Shown here one piece after another: positions 38,659 through 46,303 of a stretch of 64,000 bases of DNA (within the stretch, counting starts at the first letter, position 1; each line of letters begins with the position of its first letter). Source of the stretch: Calothrix membranacea FACHB-236 (lineage in GTDB: Bacteria > Cyanobacteriota > Cyanobacteriia > Cyanobacteriales > Nostocaceae); assembly GCF_014696315.1 (NCBI RefSeq), contig NZ_JACJPX010000015.1, positions 55,620-119,619 of the forward strand, given 5' to 3'. Below the pieces are notes generated by a model. The model searched no databases. It was not told the origin of the DNA and worked only from the letters and a program-made list of their open reading frames with translations. Position numbers and translations under genes: made by a program.

Positions 38659-39342
38659 GAATATAACCTCACACCTGGTAGTAATTAGTGAAAAATCAAA
38701 ATTTTTCTAATATGCAATTGTCTGCTAATTAGAAATTTACAAATGTTCCTAAGTGGCTCTTGCTTACTAATTTAATTTTTATTCAAAAATTAAATGTTAG
38801 GCAGTAAAGAAGTCAATCTTTGCTGGACAGGTATGCAAAAAATAACTTTAACAGTATCAAAGCATAATTATGTCTCACAATCTAGATACTGTTTCCAAAT
38901 CAAAATATTTTTAATTTATTTACCTGTCCTTAATTAAACAGATATTCTTTTTTAATGTTCATCTGTTTTTTGCTTCAGAAATATTCCATAGAAGATGCGT
39001 TATGCCTTTATCCTAATTTTTAATTTTACTTCTCAAATGAGATTTTGATTAAAAGTTAGCCTTCTATTAATTGAGATTTAACCAAAAAATGCATATTAAT
39101 CAAATGTTAGTAAGTAGCCGTCATGAACTGGGTACACCAGAACACATGAAAAATTTATTAATCCCCCTTGCTCCCTGCTCCCCTGCTTTTTCAAGTCAGG
39201 TATTATATTGATATATATTCATGATTGGCTCATTCATTAGACTGATAATTCAGCAAGTAAATCAGAAATTATCCTTGGCTTAATTATTCCTTAAACTAGG
39301 AAGATTATTAAATCTAAGTAAGAGACATTTAACTGTCAAAAC
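38659..39342. other. Long AT-rich divergent intergenic region (porin / phnC)
   Basis: About 680 bp with no supported gene. It must hold the promoters of the porin (leftward) and of phnC (rightward). A Pho-box-like pair of direct repeats lies at 39279-39296. Short tandem CCCTGCT-like units (TTGCTCCCTGCTCCCCTGC) occur at about 39168-39186. Confidence 0.45.
39279..39296 (+). promoter_or_regulatory. Pho-box-like direct repeats upstream of phnC
   Basis: CTTAATT at 39279 and CTTAAAC at 39290 are spaced 11 bp, the period of cyanobacterial PHO boxes (repeats of CTTAACC with a few bases between). A third repeat is not obvious. It is 47 bp upstream of the phnC ATG, and phosphonate use is normally under phosphate-starvation control. 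Confidence 0.4.
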
Positions 39343-40140
39343 ATGACCAGTACAGTAGCAATCGAAGTTAGTAAGCTCTCGAAGAGTTTCAAGGGTAAAA
39401 TCGCCCTAAAAAACGTATGCTGCACAATTGATGAGGGAGAAATGGTTGCCCTTATAGGTGCATCTGGCTCAGGCAAATCGACACTCTTAAGGCACATCAA
39501 TGGCTTACATATTGGGGATTTGGGAACAGTTTATACTTTTGGAACTGTTCTACAAAGTAAGGGCAAATTACACTCAAAAATTAGGTTGCTACGCAGCCAG
39601 ATTGGCTGTATATTCCAACAATTTAATTTGGTAAATAGGCTAACAGTTATCGAAAATGTTCTTGTTGGTAACTTAGCCAATTTATCTTTTTTACGCTCAG
39701 CACTACATTTATTTACTAAAGAAGAAAAATATCAAGCTCTCACAGCATTAGAGCGAGTAGGTATTTTAGAACAAGCTTACAAACGCGCATCAATGCTTTC
39801 TGGAGGACAACAGCAACGAGTGGCGATCGCACGTTGTTTAGTACAAGGTGCAAAAATCTTACTTGCAGACGAACCAATCGCCTCTCTCGATCCCGAATCG
39901 GCGCGGAAAGTCATGGAATTACTGGTGCAATTGAATCGCCAAAGCGGAATTACCGTAGTTGTTTCCCTACACCAGATTCAGATGGTGCGACGGTACTTTA
40001 AGCGTGCGATCGCCTTAAGAGATGGCGAAGTCATGTTTGATGGTACAACTGTAGAATTAGATGACAACAAACTCAACGAAATTTACGGCGCAGCTACAGA
40101 AGAATTAGTCATGCGAGGACATGGCGAACTGCTCGTATAA
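39343..40140 (+). CDS. phnC: Phosphonate ABC transporter ATP-binding protein PhnC
   Basis: An ABC ATPase of 265 residues. Walker A is GASGSGKST (about residues 39-47), the signature motif is LSGGQQQRVAIARCL, Walker B is ILLADEP, and the switch histidine is in VVSLHQ. It energises import of phosphonates captured by PhnD through the PhnE permease. It is the first gene of the locus. A Pho-box-like sequence lies upstream. Its length and motifs fit the PhnC family (TIGR02315). Confidence 0.94.
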   Translation: MTSTVAIEVSKLSKSFKGKIALKNVCCTIDEGEMVALIGASGSGKSTLLRHINGLHIGDLGTVYTFGTVLQSKGKLHSKIRLLRSQIGCIFQQFNLVNRLTVIENVLVGNLANLSFLRSALHLFTKEEKYQALTALERVGILEQAYKRASMLSGGQQQRVAIARCLVQGAKILLADEPIASLDPESARKVMELLVQLNRQSGITVVVSLHQIQMVRRYFKRAIALRDGEVMFDGTTVELDDNKLNEIYGAATEELVMRGHGELLV

Positions 40141-40251
40141 TTCTTACCTGTTTTCCCATAACTGAATACTTGAAAATCATGACTCCGGAATAAAAATTCT
40201 GGATCTTTACAGCTTTTAGTCTCAAAAATCTCATTGGCTGAGGAGTTAATG

Positions 40252-41262
40252 ATGAAAAGAAGATTATTTATTGAACGCTCTGCTTTATTTGGTGCATCGT
40301 TAGTAGGAACTCAAACTATTTCTGCTATTACCAACAACTGGAATGAACCAGTACAAGCTGCATCAATTAAAGAACTAAACTTTGGGATTATTTCTACTGA
40401 ATCTCAAGCTAATCAAAGACCTTTGTGGGAACCTTTTATTGCAGCTTTATCAAAATCAATAGGAATTCCTGTGAGAGCTTTTTATGCTACTCAATATGCA
40501 GGTGTAATTGAAGCCATGCGTTTTGGTAGAGTACATCTAGCTTGGTATGGAGGTAAATCCTATATTGAGGCTGCAAAAATTGCTAATGCAGAAGCCTTCG
40601 CCCAAACTGTATCTACTGATGGTAAAAAAGGCTATTATTCTCACCTAATCACTAATAAAAATAATGCCATCGCAGCCGCGGCTAAAAAACAAGGCGGTGA
40701 CAAATATGTGCTTCAGAATGCAGCTAGACTAACTTTCGCATTCAACGATCCCAATTCTACATCGGGATTTTTAGTACCAAGTTACTATATTTTTGCTAAA
40801 AGCAAAGTTGACCCCAAAAAAGCATTTAAACGTTTAGTTTTTTCTGGTAGTCATGAAGCCACAGCCTTAGCAGTTGCGAATAACCAAGTAGATGTAGCTA
40901 CAAATAATAATGAGTCCTTAGAGAGATTAGAAAAAACTAATTCTGCAGCACGTAAAAAGATTGAAATTATCTGGACATCACCAATTATACCTAGTGACCC
41001 CATTGCTTATCGTAAGGACTTACCAGAAGATATCAAGAAAAAGGTACGTAATTTCTTCTACAGCTTTAAAGATAAAAAGATCTTAGAACCTTTACAATGG
41101 TCAGCTTTAGTTCCAGCTAATGATAAAACCTGGAATCCCATTCGCGAGTTAGATATTGCTAAACAGGTTTTGGAGTTGCAGTCTAAGCCTACTATTAGTA
41201 GCGCAGAACAACAAAAATTGAACAATTTAAATAATCAATTACGCGCACTTCAAAGACGTTAA
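40252..41262 (+). CDS. phnD: Phosphonate ABC transporter substrate-binding protein PhnD, copy 1
   Basis: A periplasmic phosphate/phosphite/phosphonate binding protein of about 336 residues. The mature part opens KELNFGIISTESQANQRPLW, with EPFIAALSKSIGIPVRAFYA following, as in PhnD. YAGVIEAMRFG, GGKSYIEAA and NSTSGFLVPSYY line the expected ligand pocket. The start is ATG 40252, preceded by GAGGAG with a 6-bp gap. The N-terminus (KRRLFIERSALFG) is twin-arginine-like and lacks a lipobox cysteine, unlike copy 2. It follows phnC by about 110 bp. Confidence 0.93.
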   Translation: MKRRLFIERSALFGASLVGTQTISAITNNWNEPVQAASIKELNFGIISTESQANQRPLWEPFIAALSKSIGIPVRAFYATQYAGVIEAMRFGRVHLAWYGGKSYIEAAKIANAEAFAQTVSTDGKKGYYSHLITNKNNAIAAAAKKQGGDKYVLQNAARLTFAFNDPNSTSGFLVPSYYIFAKSKVDPKKAFKRLVFSGSHEATALAVANNQVDVATNNNESLERLEKTNSAARKKIEIIWTSPIIPSDPIAYRKDLPEDIKKKVRNFFYSFKDKKILEPLQWSALVPANDKTWNPIRELDIAKQVLELQSKPTISSAEQQKLNNLNNQLRALQRR

Positions 41263-41397
41263 TTTTAGGTTTTTGACTGATGGCTCATGGCTGACGACTG
41301 TTAATGGTCAACAAGCAAAATGATTACCATATCGTGTCAGATGTTGGATAGAAGTGTCCAAAAAATTACCTTTTAATTAGATACCCAAGCTAAAGAC

Positions 41398-42405
41398 ATG
41401 AACAGAAGATTATTTATTCAGCAGGCTTCCTTGTTTACTATAACTTTGGCAAGCGCCAAAATACTTTCAGCTTGTAGTTCTAATGCGGAGAATAGTAATT
41501 CAACAATTAAAGAAATTAACTTTGGTGTATTGTCTACAGAATCCCAATCGAATCAAAAACCAATTTGGGAACCCTTTGCTGCTGCGATGTCTAAGGAAAT
41601 TGGTATTCCTATTAAACCCTTTTATGTCACACAATATGCAGCAGTTATAGAAGCCATGCGCTTTGGTAAAGTTCAAGCAGCTTGGTTAGGTGGTAAATCT
41701 TATATTGAAGCTGCAAAAGTTGCTGATGCAGAAGCTTTTGCGCAGGTTGTGAGTAAAGATGGTACCAGAGGTTACTATTCTCATTTAATTGCTAATAGAG
41801 ATAATCCTATCAGTGCGGAAGCTAAAGCAGTAGGTGGTGATCAATATGTGATTAAAAATGCTGCCAATCTTACCTTTGCTTTTAATGAGCCTAATTCTAC
41901 CTCTGGCTTTTTAGTTCCTAGCTACTATATTTTTTCTAAAAATAATGTAGATCCGAAAACAGCTTTTAAACGCTTGGTATTTGCAGGTAATCATGAAGCT
42001 TGTGCCTTGGCGGTAGCGAATAAACAAGTAGATGTAGCTACTGTCAGTAATGAGGCATTAAATCGTTTGGAAAAAACCAATCCTACAGCTAGACAAAAGA
42101 TTGAAATTATTTGGCAATCACCTCTAATTCCCAGCGATCCGATTGTTTATCGTCAAGATATACCAGCAGATATTAAGCAGAAGTTGCAAAACTTTTTCTA
42201 TAACTATAAAGACGCTAAAATTTTAGAACCGTTTGGAATTTCTGGTTTTGTTAAGGCTGAAGATAAAACTTGGCATACAATTCGAGAGCTAGAGATTGCG
42301 AAAAAGATTCAAGAGACTCAAGCTAAAGATAATCTAAGCGACAAGGAAAAACAACAAAAACTAGCAGAACTTAATCAGCAACTCAAAGAGATGCAATTAA
42401 ATTAA
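41398..42405 (+). CDS. phnD: Phosphonate ABC transporter substrate-binding protein PhnD, copy 2 (lipoprotein)
   Basis: A protein of 335 residues, a close paralogue of the preceding PhnD. It shares the KEINFGVLSTESQSNQKPIW opening, YAAVIEAMRFG, GGKSYIEAA and NSTSGFLVPSYY. It carries a lipobox (KILSAC, Cys at about residue 26), so this copy is membrane-anchored while the first seems soluble. Tandem duplication is obvious from sequence and order. Different lipidation and pocket changes may broaden the range of phosphonates bound. It is followed by a 170-bp gap to phnE containing a GTTAGCG...CGTAACGC repeat. Confidence 0.93.
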   Translation: MNRRLFIQQASLFTITLASAKILSACSSNAENSNSTIKEINFGVLSTESQSNQKPIWEPFAAAMSKEIGIPIKPFYVTQYAAVIEAMRFGKVQAAWLGGKSYIEAAKVADAEAFAQVVSKDGTRGYYSHLIANRDNPISAEAKAVGGDQYVIKNAANLTFAFNEPNSTSGFLVPSYYIFSKNNVDPKTAFKRLVFAGNHEACALAVANKQVDVATVSNEALNRLEKTNPTARQKIEIIWQSPLIPSDPIVYRQDIPADIKQKLQNFFYNYKDAKILEPFGISGFVKAEDKTWHTIRELEIAKKIQETQAKDNLSDKEKQQKLAELNQQLKEMQLN

Positions 42406-42574
42406 AGGTTTGACTGTTGACTGCAATACTAGATATTTTCATCAGTGGAATTAGGATTGTCACAGATAGAAAAGTAGTTTGTAGGCTGTGTTAGCGACAG
42501 CGTAACGCACCAGCCTCATACTACAAATATCTTTTTTCAAAAACAGATTTTTATAAGTGTATTAGGTAAAAAAA

Positions 42575-43399
42575 GTGCGATCGCCAAATCATAGAATTAC
42601 TAACATATCTCCTGCAGTAGTAGAAATGTTAGAGAAAGAAGCAAAGCTGATTACTGCTAAAAAAGTTCTGTTTTTATTCCTAATTACTGCCGTATTGATT
42701 TTTGCTTATATTCAAAGCGAGTTAAATTTCCCTGTACTTCTGCAACGGGGGGATAGTATGGCGGAATATATACGTTCATATTTTCCTCCAGACTTTAGTG
42801 ATTGGGGGTATTATTTATCCGAAACATTGATTACTATATCGATGGGAATTTGGGGAACTTTAATGGCCGCGATCGCAGCTGTTCCTCTCTCAATTTTAGC
42901 ATCTAATAATATGTGTCCTGTGTGGATTGTCCAACCCACACGCCGTATTTTAGATGCTATGCGTGCTATTAACGAAATCGTCTTTGCACTAATATTTGTA
43001 GTTGCTGTAGGCTTAGGCCCATTTGCTGGAGTTTTGGCTTTATTTGTTCATACTACAGGCACTTTAGGTAAGCTATTTTCGGAAGCAGTAGAATCAATTG
43101 AACCTGGCCCAGTTGAAGGGATTAGATCCACAGGTGCAAGTCAAATTCAAGAAGTAATTTATGGCGTAATTCCCCAAGTTATGCCTTTGTGGACTTCTTT
43201 CACTCTCTACAGATTTGAGGCAAATGTGCGTTCTGCTTCTGTGTTAGGAATTGTCGGTGCTGGTGGTATTGGGGTTTCGCTATATCAAAGTTTTGGCGCA
43301 TTTGAATATCAAAAAGTTTGTGCAATTCTGATTATTTTAATTGTTGCTACTGGCACTATTGACGTAGTCTCTGCAAAAATTAGGGAATGGTTGGTTTAG
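42575..43399 (+). CDS. phnE: Phosphonate ABC transporter permease PhnE
   Basis: An inner-membrane permease of 274 residues with about six hydrophobic segments. They start with VLFLFLITAVLIFAYI, and the last is VCAILIILIVATGTIDVV. The EAA loop that contacts PhnC is near EAVESIEPGPVEGIRSTGAS. TIGR01097 family. The first codon is taken as GTG at 42575 (AGG about 9 bp upstream); an ATG at 42626 is possible. It completes the CDDE importer. Only one permease gene is present, so it must act as a homodimer. The stop is followed at once by heptamer repeats. Confidence 0.92.
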   Translation: MRSPNHRITNISPAVVEMLEKEAKLITAKKVLFLFLITAVLIFAYIQSELNFPVLLQRGDSMAEYIRSYFPPDFSDWGYYLSETLITISMGIWGTLMAAIAAVPLSILASNNMCPVWIVQPTRRILDAMRAINEIVFALIFVVAVGLGPFAGVLALFVHTTGTLGKLFSEAVESIEPGPVEGIRSTGASQIQEVIYGVIPQVMPLWTSFTLYRFEANVRSASVLGIVGAGGIGVSLYQSFGAFEYQKVCAILIILIVATGTIDVVSAKIREWLV

Positions 43400-43510
43400 T
43401 TGATGGTTGACAGTTGACGGTTGACGGTTGACAGTTAACTGCTAAACTAACTCAAAAATGTCTTTATCGTCATCAGTCATCAGTCATCAGCCATCAGTCA
43501 TCAGTCAACA
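43399..43510. repeat. Heptamer repeats between phnE and phnF
   Basis: Two blocks: TTGACGG/TTGACAG units at 43399-43441, then CAGTCAT/CAGTCAA units at 43471-43510. The second block runs into the end of phnF, whose last codons and stop (GTTGACTGA on the minus strand) are repeat sequence. These are short tandemly repeated repetitive sequences of heterocystous cyanobacteria. Confidence 0.75.
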
Positions 43511-44229
43511 AATAAATCATTTTCAAAAAACAATTCCATGCGATCGCCTCTTAGTCTAGTTACACCATATTCAATTACATTACCTGTTTGATCAACATTT
43601 ACTGATTCAGCTAAAAGAATGGGTTGATTAAGTGGTAGTTGTAACCATTTAGCATCTTGCGGCTGAACTAAACGAGCAGAAACGCAGGTACTTCTACGAA
43701 TATGATCGCATCCATATATCTGTTGTAAAAGCTGAGAAATTGATTGTTGTTCTTGCAAAATTTTGATATTTTTTGGCTCTAAAAAATCAGGAAATCGCTT
43801 CAGTGGAAAATATCCCGTTCCTACACTAATGGGTTCTTCATCTGCAAAACCTAAACGTTCAATTAACGCTACAGGTTCACCATAAGTAATCTCTAATCCT
43901 TTGGCGATCGCATTATCTGCAGGTACTTCTAATACACGCAATAATTGAAACCTCGCTTGCCAACCCTGGGTTTTTAAAGTTTGGTTATAACGCACACGCT
44001 TACCAATGGCGTAGCGGATAGTTTTAGCGGCGACAAAAGTCCCTCTTCCTCTATCAACTCGTAATAATCCCTCATTTTTCAGGAGTGCGATCGCTTGTCT
44101 AATTGTATGGCGATTGACTGCAAACTGTTCCGCTAACTTGGTTTCTGTTGGTAGCTGTTCACCAACTTGATAAACCCCTTGATGAATATTTTGTCTGATT
44201 TGGTCAGCAATTTGAATATATACAGGCAT
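43501..44229 (-). CDS. phnF: GntR-family (HutC subfamily) transcriptional regulator PhnF
   Basis: A regulator of 242 residues. The N-terminal GntR winged HTH (about 1-70; QLPTETKLAEQFAVNRHTIR, then QAIALLKNEGLLRVDRGRGTF) is followed by a UTRA ligand domain (about 90-240). PhnF homologues repress phn genes and are released by a phosphonate-pathway ligand. It is transcribed against the flow of the locus and is divergent from phnG, with a dyad operator candidate between them. The C-terminal VD-stop is contributed by heptamer repeat sequence. Confidence 0.9.
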   Translation of the reverse strand: MPVYIQIADQIRQNIHQGVYQVGEQLPTETKLAEQFAVNRHTIRQAIALLKNEGLLRVDRGRGTFVAAKTIRYAIGKRVRYNQTLKTQGWQARFQLLRVLEVPADNAIAKGLEITYGEPVALIERLGFADEEPISVGTGYFPLKRFPDFLEPKNIKILQEQQSISQLLQQIYGCDHIRRSTCVSARLVQPQDAKWLQLPLNQPILLAESVNVDQTGNVIEYGVTRLRGDRMELFFENDLFVD

Positions 44230-44238
44230 TATTTTTTT

Positions 44239-44293
44239 GTTGATGGTTGACTGTTGACTGTTGACTGTTGACTGTTAACGGTGAACTGTCAAC
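44239..44293. repeat. Heptamer repeats between phnF and phnG
   Basis: Tandem TTGACTG units (GTTGATGGTTGACTGTTGAC and on), ending in GTTAACGGTGAACTGTCAAC. The outer parts, GTTGAC...GTCAAC, can pair as a hairpin. It lies 10 bp upstream of the phnF start. Confidence 0.7.
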
Positions 44294-44349
44294 GAATTTT
44301 TCCTAATTAGATTGTCAAGTTGTCGGAATTGCGTTAATGTACTTTCATC

Positions 44350-44363
44350 TAGATGTCTAGACA
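44350..44363. promoter_or_regulatory. PhnF operator candidate
   Basis: TGTCTAGACA at 44354-44363 is a perfect 10-bp palindrome, preceded directly by an overlapping ATCTAGAT palindrome. It fits the HutC-subfamily pattern GT-N-TA-N-AC recognised by GntR regulators. It lies between divergent phnF and phnG, about 42 bp before the phnG ATG. Confidence 0.5.
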
Positions 44364-44404
44364 AGTTAAGAATAGTTTAAAACAAAATACCTTAAACCAA
44401 CCCT

Positions 44405-44866
44405 ATGCCTACTGTGACAGAGCGACAAGCATGGATGGCAACGTTAGCGAAGGCTGAGTTAGAGCTATTAGAAAAATTGGTAAATAACTTGGGTAATTTG
44501 CCCAAATATAGCTTTTTACGCTCTCCAGAAATTGGACTGGCGATGGTGCGGGGACGTGCTGGCGGTACAGGGGAGGCGTTTAATTTAGGCGAAATCACCA
44601 TGACTCGCTGCGTTGTGCAGTTAGAGAATGAAGGAGGAAATGAAGCGATCGCGGGATTTGGATATGTCGCCGGGCGATCGCACCGTCATGCAGAATTAGC
44701 GGCTTTATGTGATGCATTACTACAAACTCCACATTGGCGCGATCGCATTCAAGCTGAAGTCATTCAACCCTTGCAAATAGAAAGCCAAAAGCAGCAGGAA
44801 CTTCAACAACGCCAAACAGAAGCGACAAAGGTTAATTTCTTCACAATGGTTAGAGGGGAAGGGTGA
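44405..44866 (+). CDS. phnG: C-P lyase complex subunit PhnG
   Basis: A protein of 153 residues matching PhnG, a core subunit of the PhnGHIJ C-P lyase complex, which with PhnI helps attach phosphonate to ribose. Conserved parts are RQAWMATLAKAE, the arginine-containing RSPEIGLAMVRGRAGGTGEA, FNLGEITMTRCVV and GRSHRHAELAALCDAL. The C-terminal ~25 residues are glutamine-rich and extend beyond the usual end. It is the first gene of the downstream transcription unit and the most direct target of PhnF. Confidence 0.93.
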   Translation: MPTVTERQAWMATLAKAELELLEKLVNNLGNLPKYSFLRSPEIGLAMVRGRAGGTGEAFNLGEITMTRCVVQLENEGGNEAIAGFGYVAGRSHRHAELAALCDALLQTPHWRDRIQAEVIQPLQIESQKQQELQQRQTEATKVNFFTMVRGEG

Positions 44867-44998
44867 TGAGGGGGATGAGGGAGACTGAGAAAAGCAAGGG
44901 AGCAGGGTGCAGGGTGCAGGGGGAGAAATAATTAATGACAAACACCAAACCCCCAACACCAAACCCCCAATTACCAATTACCAAGTACCCAATGACAA
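44867..44998. repeat. Low-complexity tandem repeats between phnG and phnH
   Basis: GGGTGATGAGGGGGATGAGG-type and GCAGGGTGCAGGG-type units are followed by ACCAAACCCCCAAC and ACCAATTACCAAGTACC heptamer-like units, then AATGACAAATGACTA, inside which the phnH start codon lies. Confidence 0.65.
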
Positions 44999-45586
44999 AT
45001 GACTAAAGTTACACAATTACCAGGGTTACAAGATTCGATTCATGATGCACAAAGGACGTTTCGGGCGTTATTGGATGCTCATGCACGACCAGGGATAGCT
45101 TATCAGATAACAGCGCAAATGAGCGTACCTGCAGGTTTAACAGCTGCTTGTGGGGCTGCTTGTTTAACTTTGTTGGATTTGGATGTTGTGGTTTGGTTAC
45201 AGCCGAGTTTTGATGCTCAAGTTAAAGCTTGGTTGTTGTTTCATTGTGGTTGTCGCTTTACCAAGTATTCAGAGGAAGCTGACTTTGCTTTAATTCAAGA
45301 TTTAACAGCGTTACCAGAATTATCGATTTTTAATTGGGGGACTGCTGAAAAACCAGAAACTTCAACAACATTATTAGTACAGGTAGAAAGTTTTGAAATG
45401 GGAAAATCTGTCATTTTGACAGGGCCAGGAATTTTAGAAGAATGTGTTATTGCACCTACAATTCCCCATGATTTTTGGGATTTCTGGAGAAAGAATCACC
45501 AAGCCTATCCGCAAGGTGTAGACGTATTTTTATTTACAAAAAATGCAGTAATAGGATTACCTAGAACTAGTGTTATATTACATTAA
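44999..45586 (+). CDS. phnH: C-P lyase complex subunit PhnH
   Basis: A protein of 195 residues of the PhnH family, the PLP-transferase-like fold subunit of the PhnGHIJ complex. DSIHDAQRTFRALLDAHARP and GCRFTKYSEEADFALI are the recognisable family blocks, and LTGPGILE the C-terminal one. The ATG is part of an intergenic repeat (AATGACAAATGACTAAAG), and the same repeat supplies the phnK start. It is followed by a strong hairpin and then the acetyltransferase gene. Confidence 0.92.
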   Translation: MTKVTQLPGLQDSIHDAQRTFRALLDAHARPGIAYQITAQMSVPAGLTAACGAACLTLLDLDVVVWLQPSFDAQVKAWLLFHCGCRFTKYSEEADFALIQDLTALPELSIFNWGTAEKPETSTTLLVQVESFEMGKSVILTGPGILEECVIAPTIPHDFWDFWRKNHQAYPQGVDVFLFTKNAVIGLPRTSVILH

Positions 45587-45601
45587 TTTTGCTGGGTTGC
45601 T

Positions 45602-45634
45602 AGATCCCCGACTTATTAAAGAAGTCGGGGATCT
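45602..45634. repeat. Strong hairpin downstream of phnH
   Basis: AGATCCCCGACTT and AAGTCGGGGATCT are perfect 13-bp arms with a 7-bp loop, 16 bp after the phnH stop. It could attenuate or process the phn transcript, or be a dispersed palindromic repeat. No clear U-tract follows. Confidence 0.55.
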
Positions 45635-45799
45635 GACCACCACCAACTTCTCACAAATAATGAGATGAAGCACTAGTAATTCAAAATAAAAGAAATGTGA
45701 TCTGCTCTTTAGAAACTGGAAATAAAGCAACCTCTTGAAATTATTACAAATGACAAATGACAGCCCTTACAAGTTATTTTTAATTGCGCCTACCTACTT

Positions 45800-46261
45800 A
45801 TGAATATTGATATTCGTATTGCTAAGCGTGAGGATTTACCTCTATTAAATCAGTTATATGCTGACATGGATGGTCAACCACCCATACCCAAAGATGATTT
45901 AGAAAAAATATTTGCAGAAATCACACAAGTTCCTAATTATCACATTTATATTGCTTATTTAAATCAGCAACCTGTAGGGACTTTTAGCCTTCTTTATGCA
46001 CCAACAATGATGCATCGGGGATATCACAAATTTGCAGTCCTAGATTCAGTGACAGTTATTTCCCAAATGAGAGGAAAGGGAATTGGTAGCGAAATGGTAA
46101 AAGCAGCGCTCAAACTGAGTGCTGAAGCTGGATGTTATAAAATGACACTCTCTTCTAATTTAAAACGCGATCGCGCTCATCAATTCTATCAATCACTAGG
46201 TTTCGAGCAACATGGTTGGAGCTTTAAATGCATACTCCAACCAACCCAAGATTTCGCATAA
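45800..46261 (+). CDS. GNAT-family N-acetyltransferase (PhnO-like by context)
   Basis: A protein of 153 residues with the GNAT fold: N-terminal IRIAKREDLPLLNQLYADMD, the acetyl-CoA pyrophosphate loop QMRGKGIGSEMVKAAL, and HQFYQSLGFEQHGWSF at the end. E. coli PhnO, found in the phn operon, N-acetylates aminoalkylphosphonates. The location between phnH and phnI suggests the same role here, but sequence similarity to PhnO was not established and the substrate is inferred from position only. Confidence 0.8.
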   Translation: MNIDIRIAKREDLPLLNQLYADMDGQPPIPKDDLEKIFAEITQVPNYHIYIAYLNQQPVGTFSLLYAPTMMHRGYHKFAVLDSVTVISQMRGKGIGSEMVKAALKLSAEAGCYKMTLSSNLKRDRAHQFYQSLGFEQHGWSFKCILQPTQDFA

Positions 46262-46262
46262 T

Positions 46263-46296
46263 CCCCAGTCAACAGTCATCAGTCAACCATCAACAA
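46263..46296. repeat. Heptamer repeats upstream of phnI
   Basis: CCCCAGTCAACAGTCATCAG and TCAACCATCAAC: CAGTCAA/CAGTCAT units filling the 42-bp gap between the acetyltransferase and phnI. Confidence 0.65.
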
Positions 46297-46303
46297 AAAG
46301 TAT

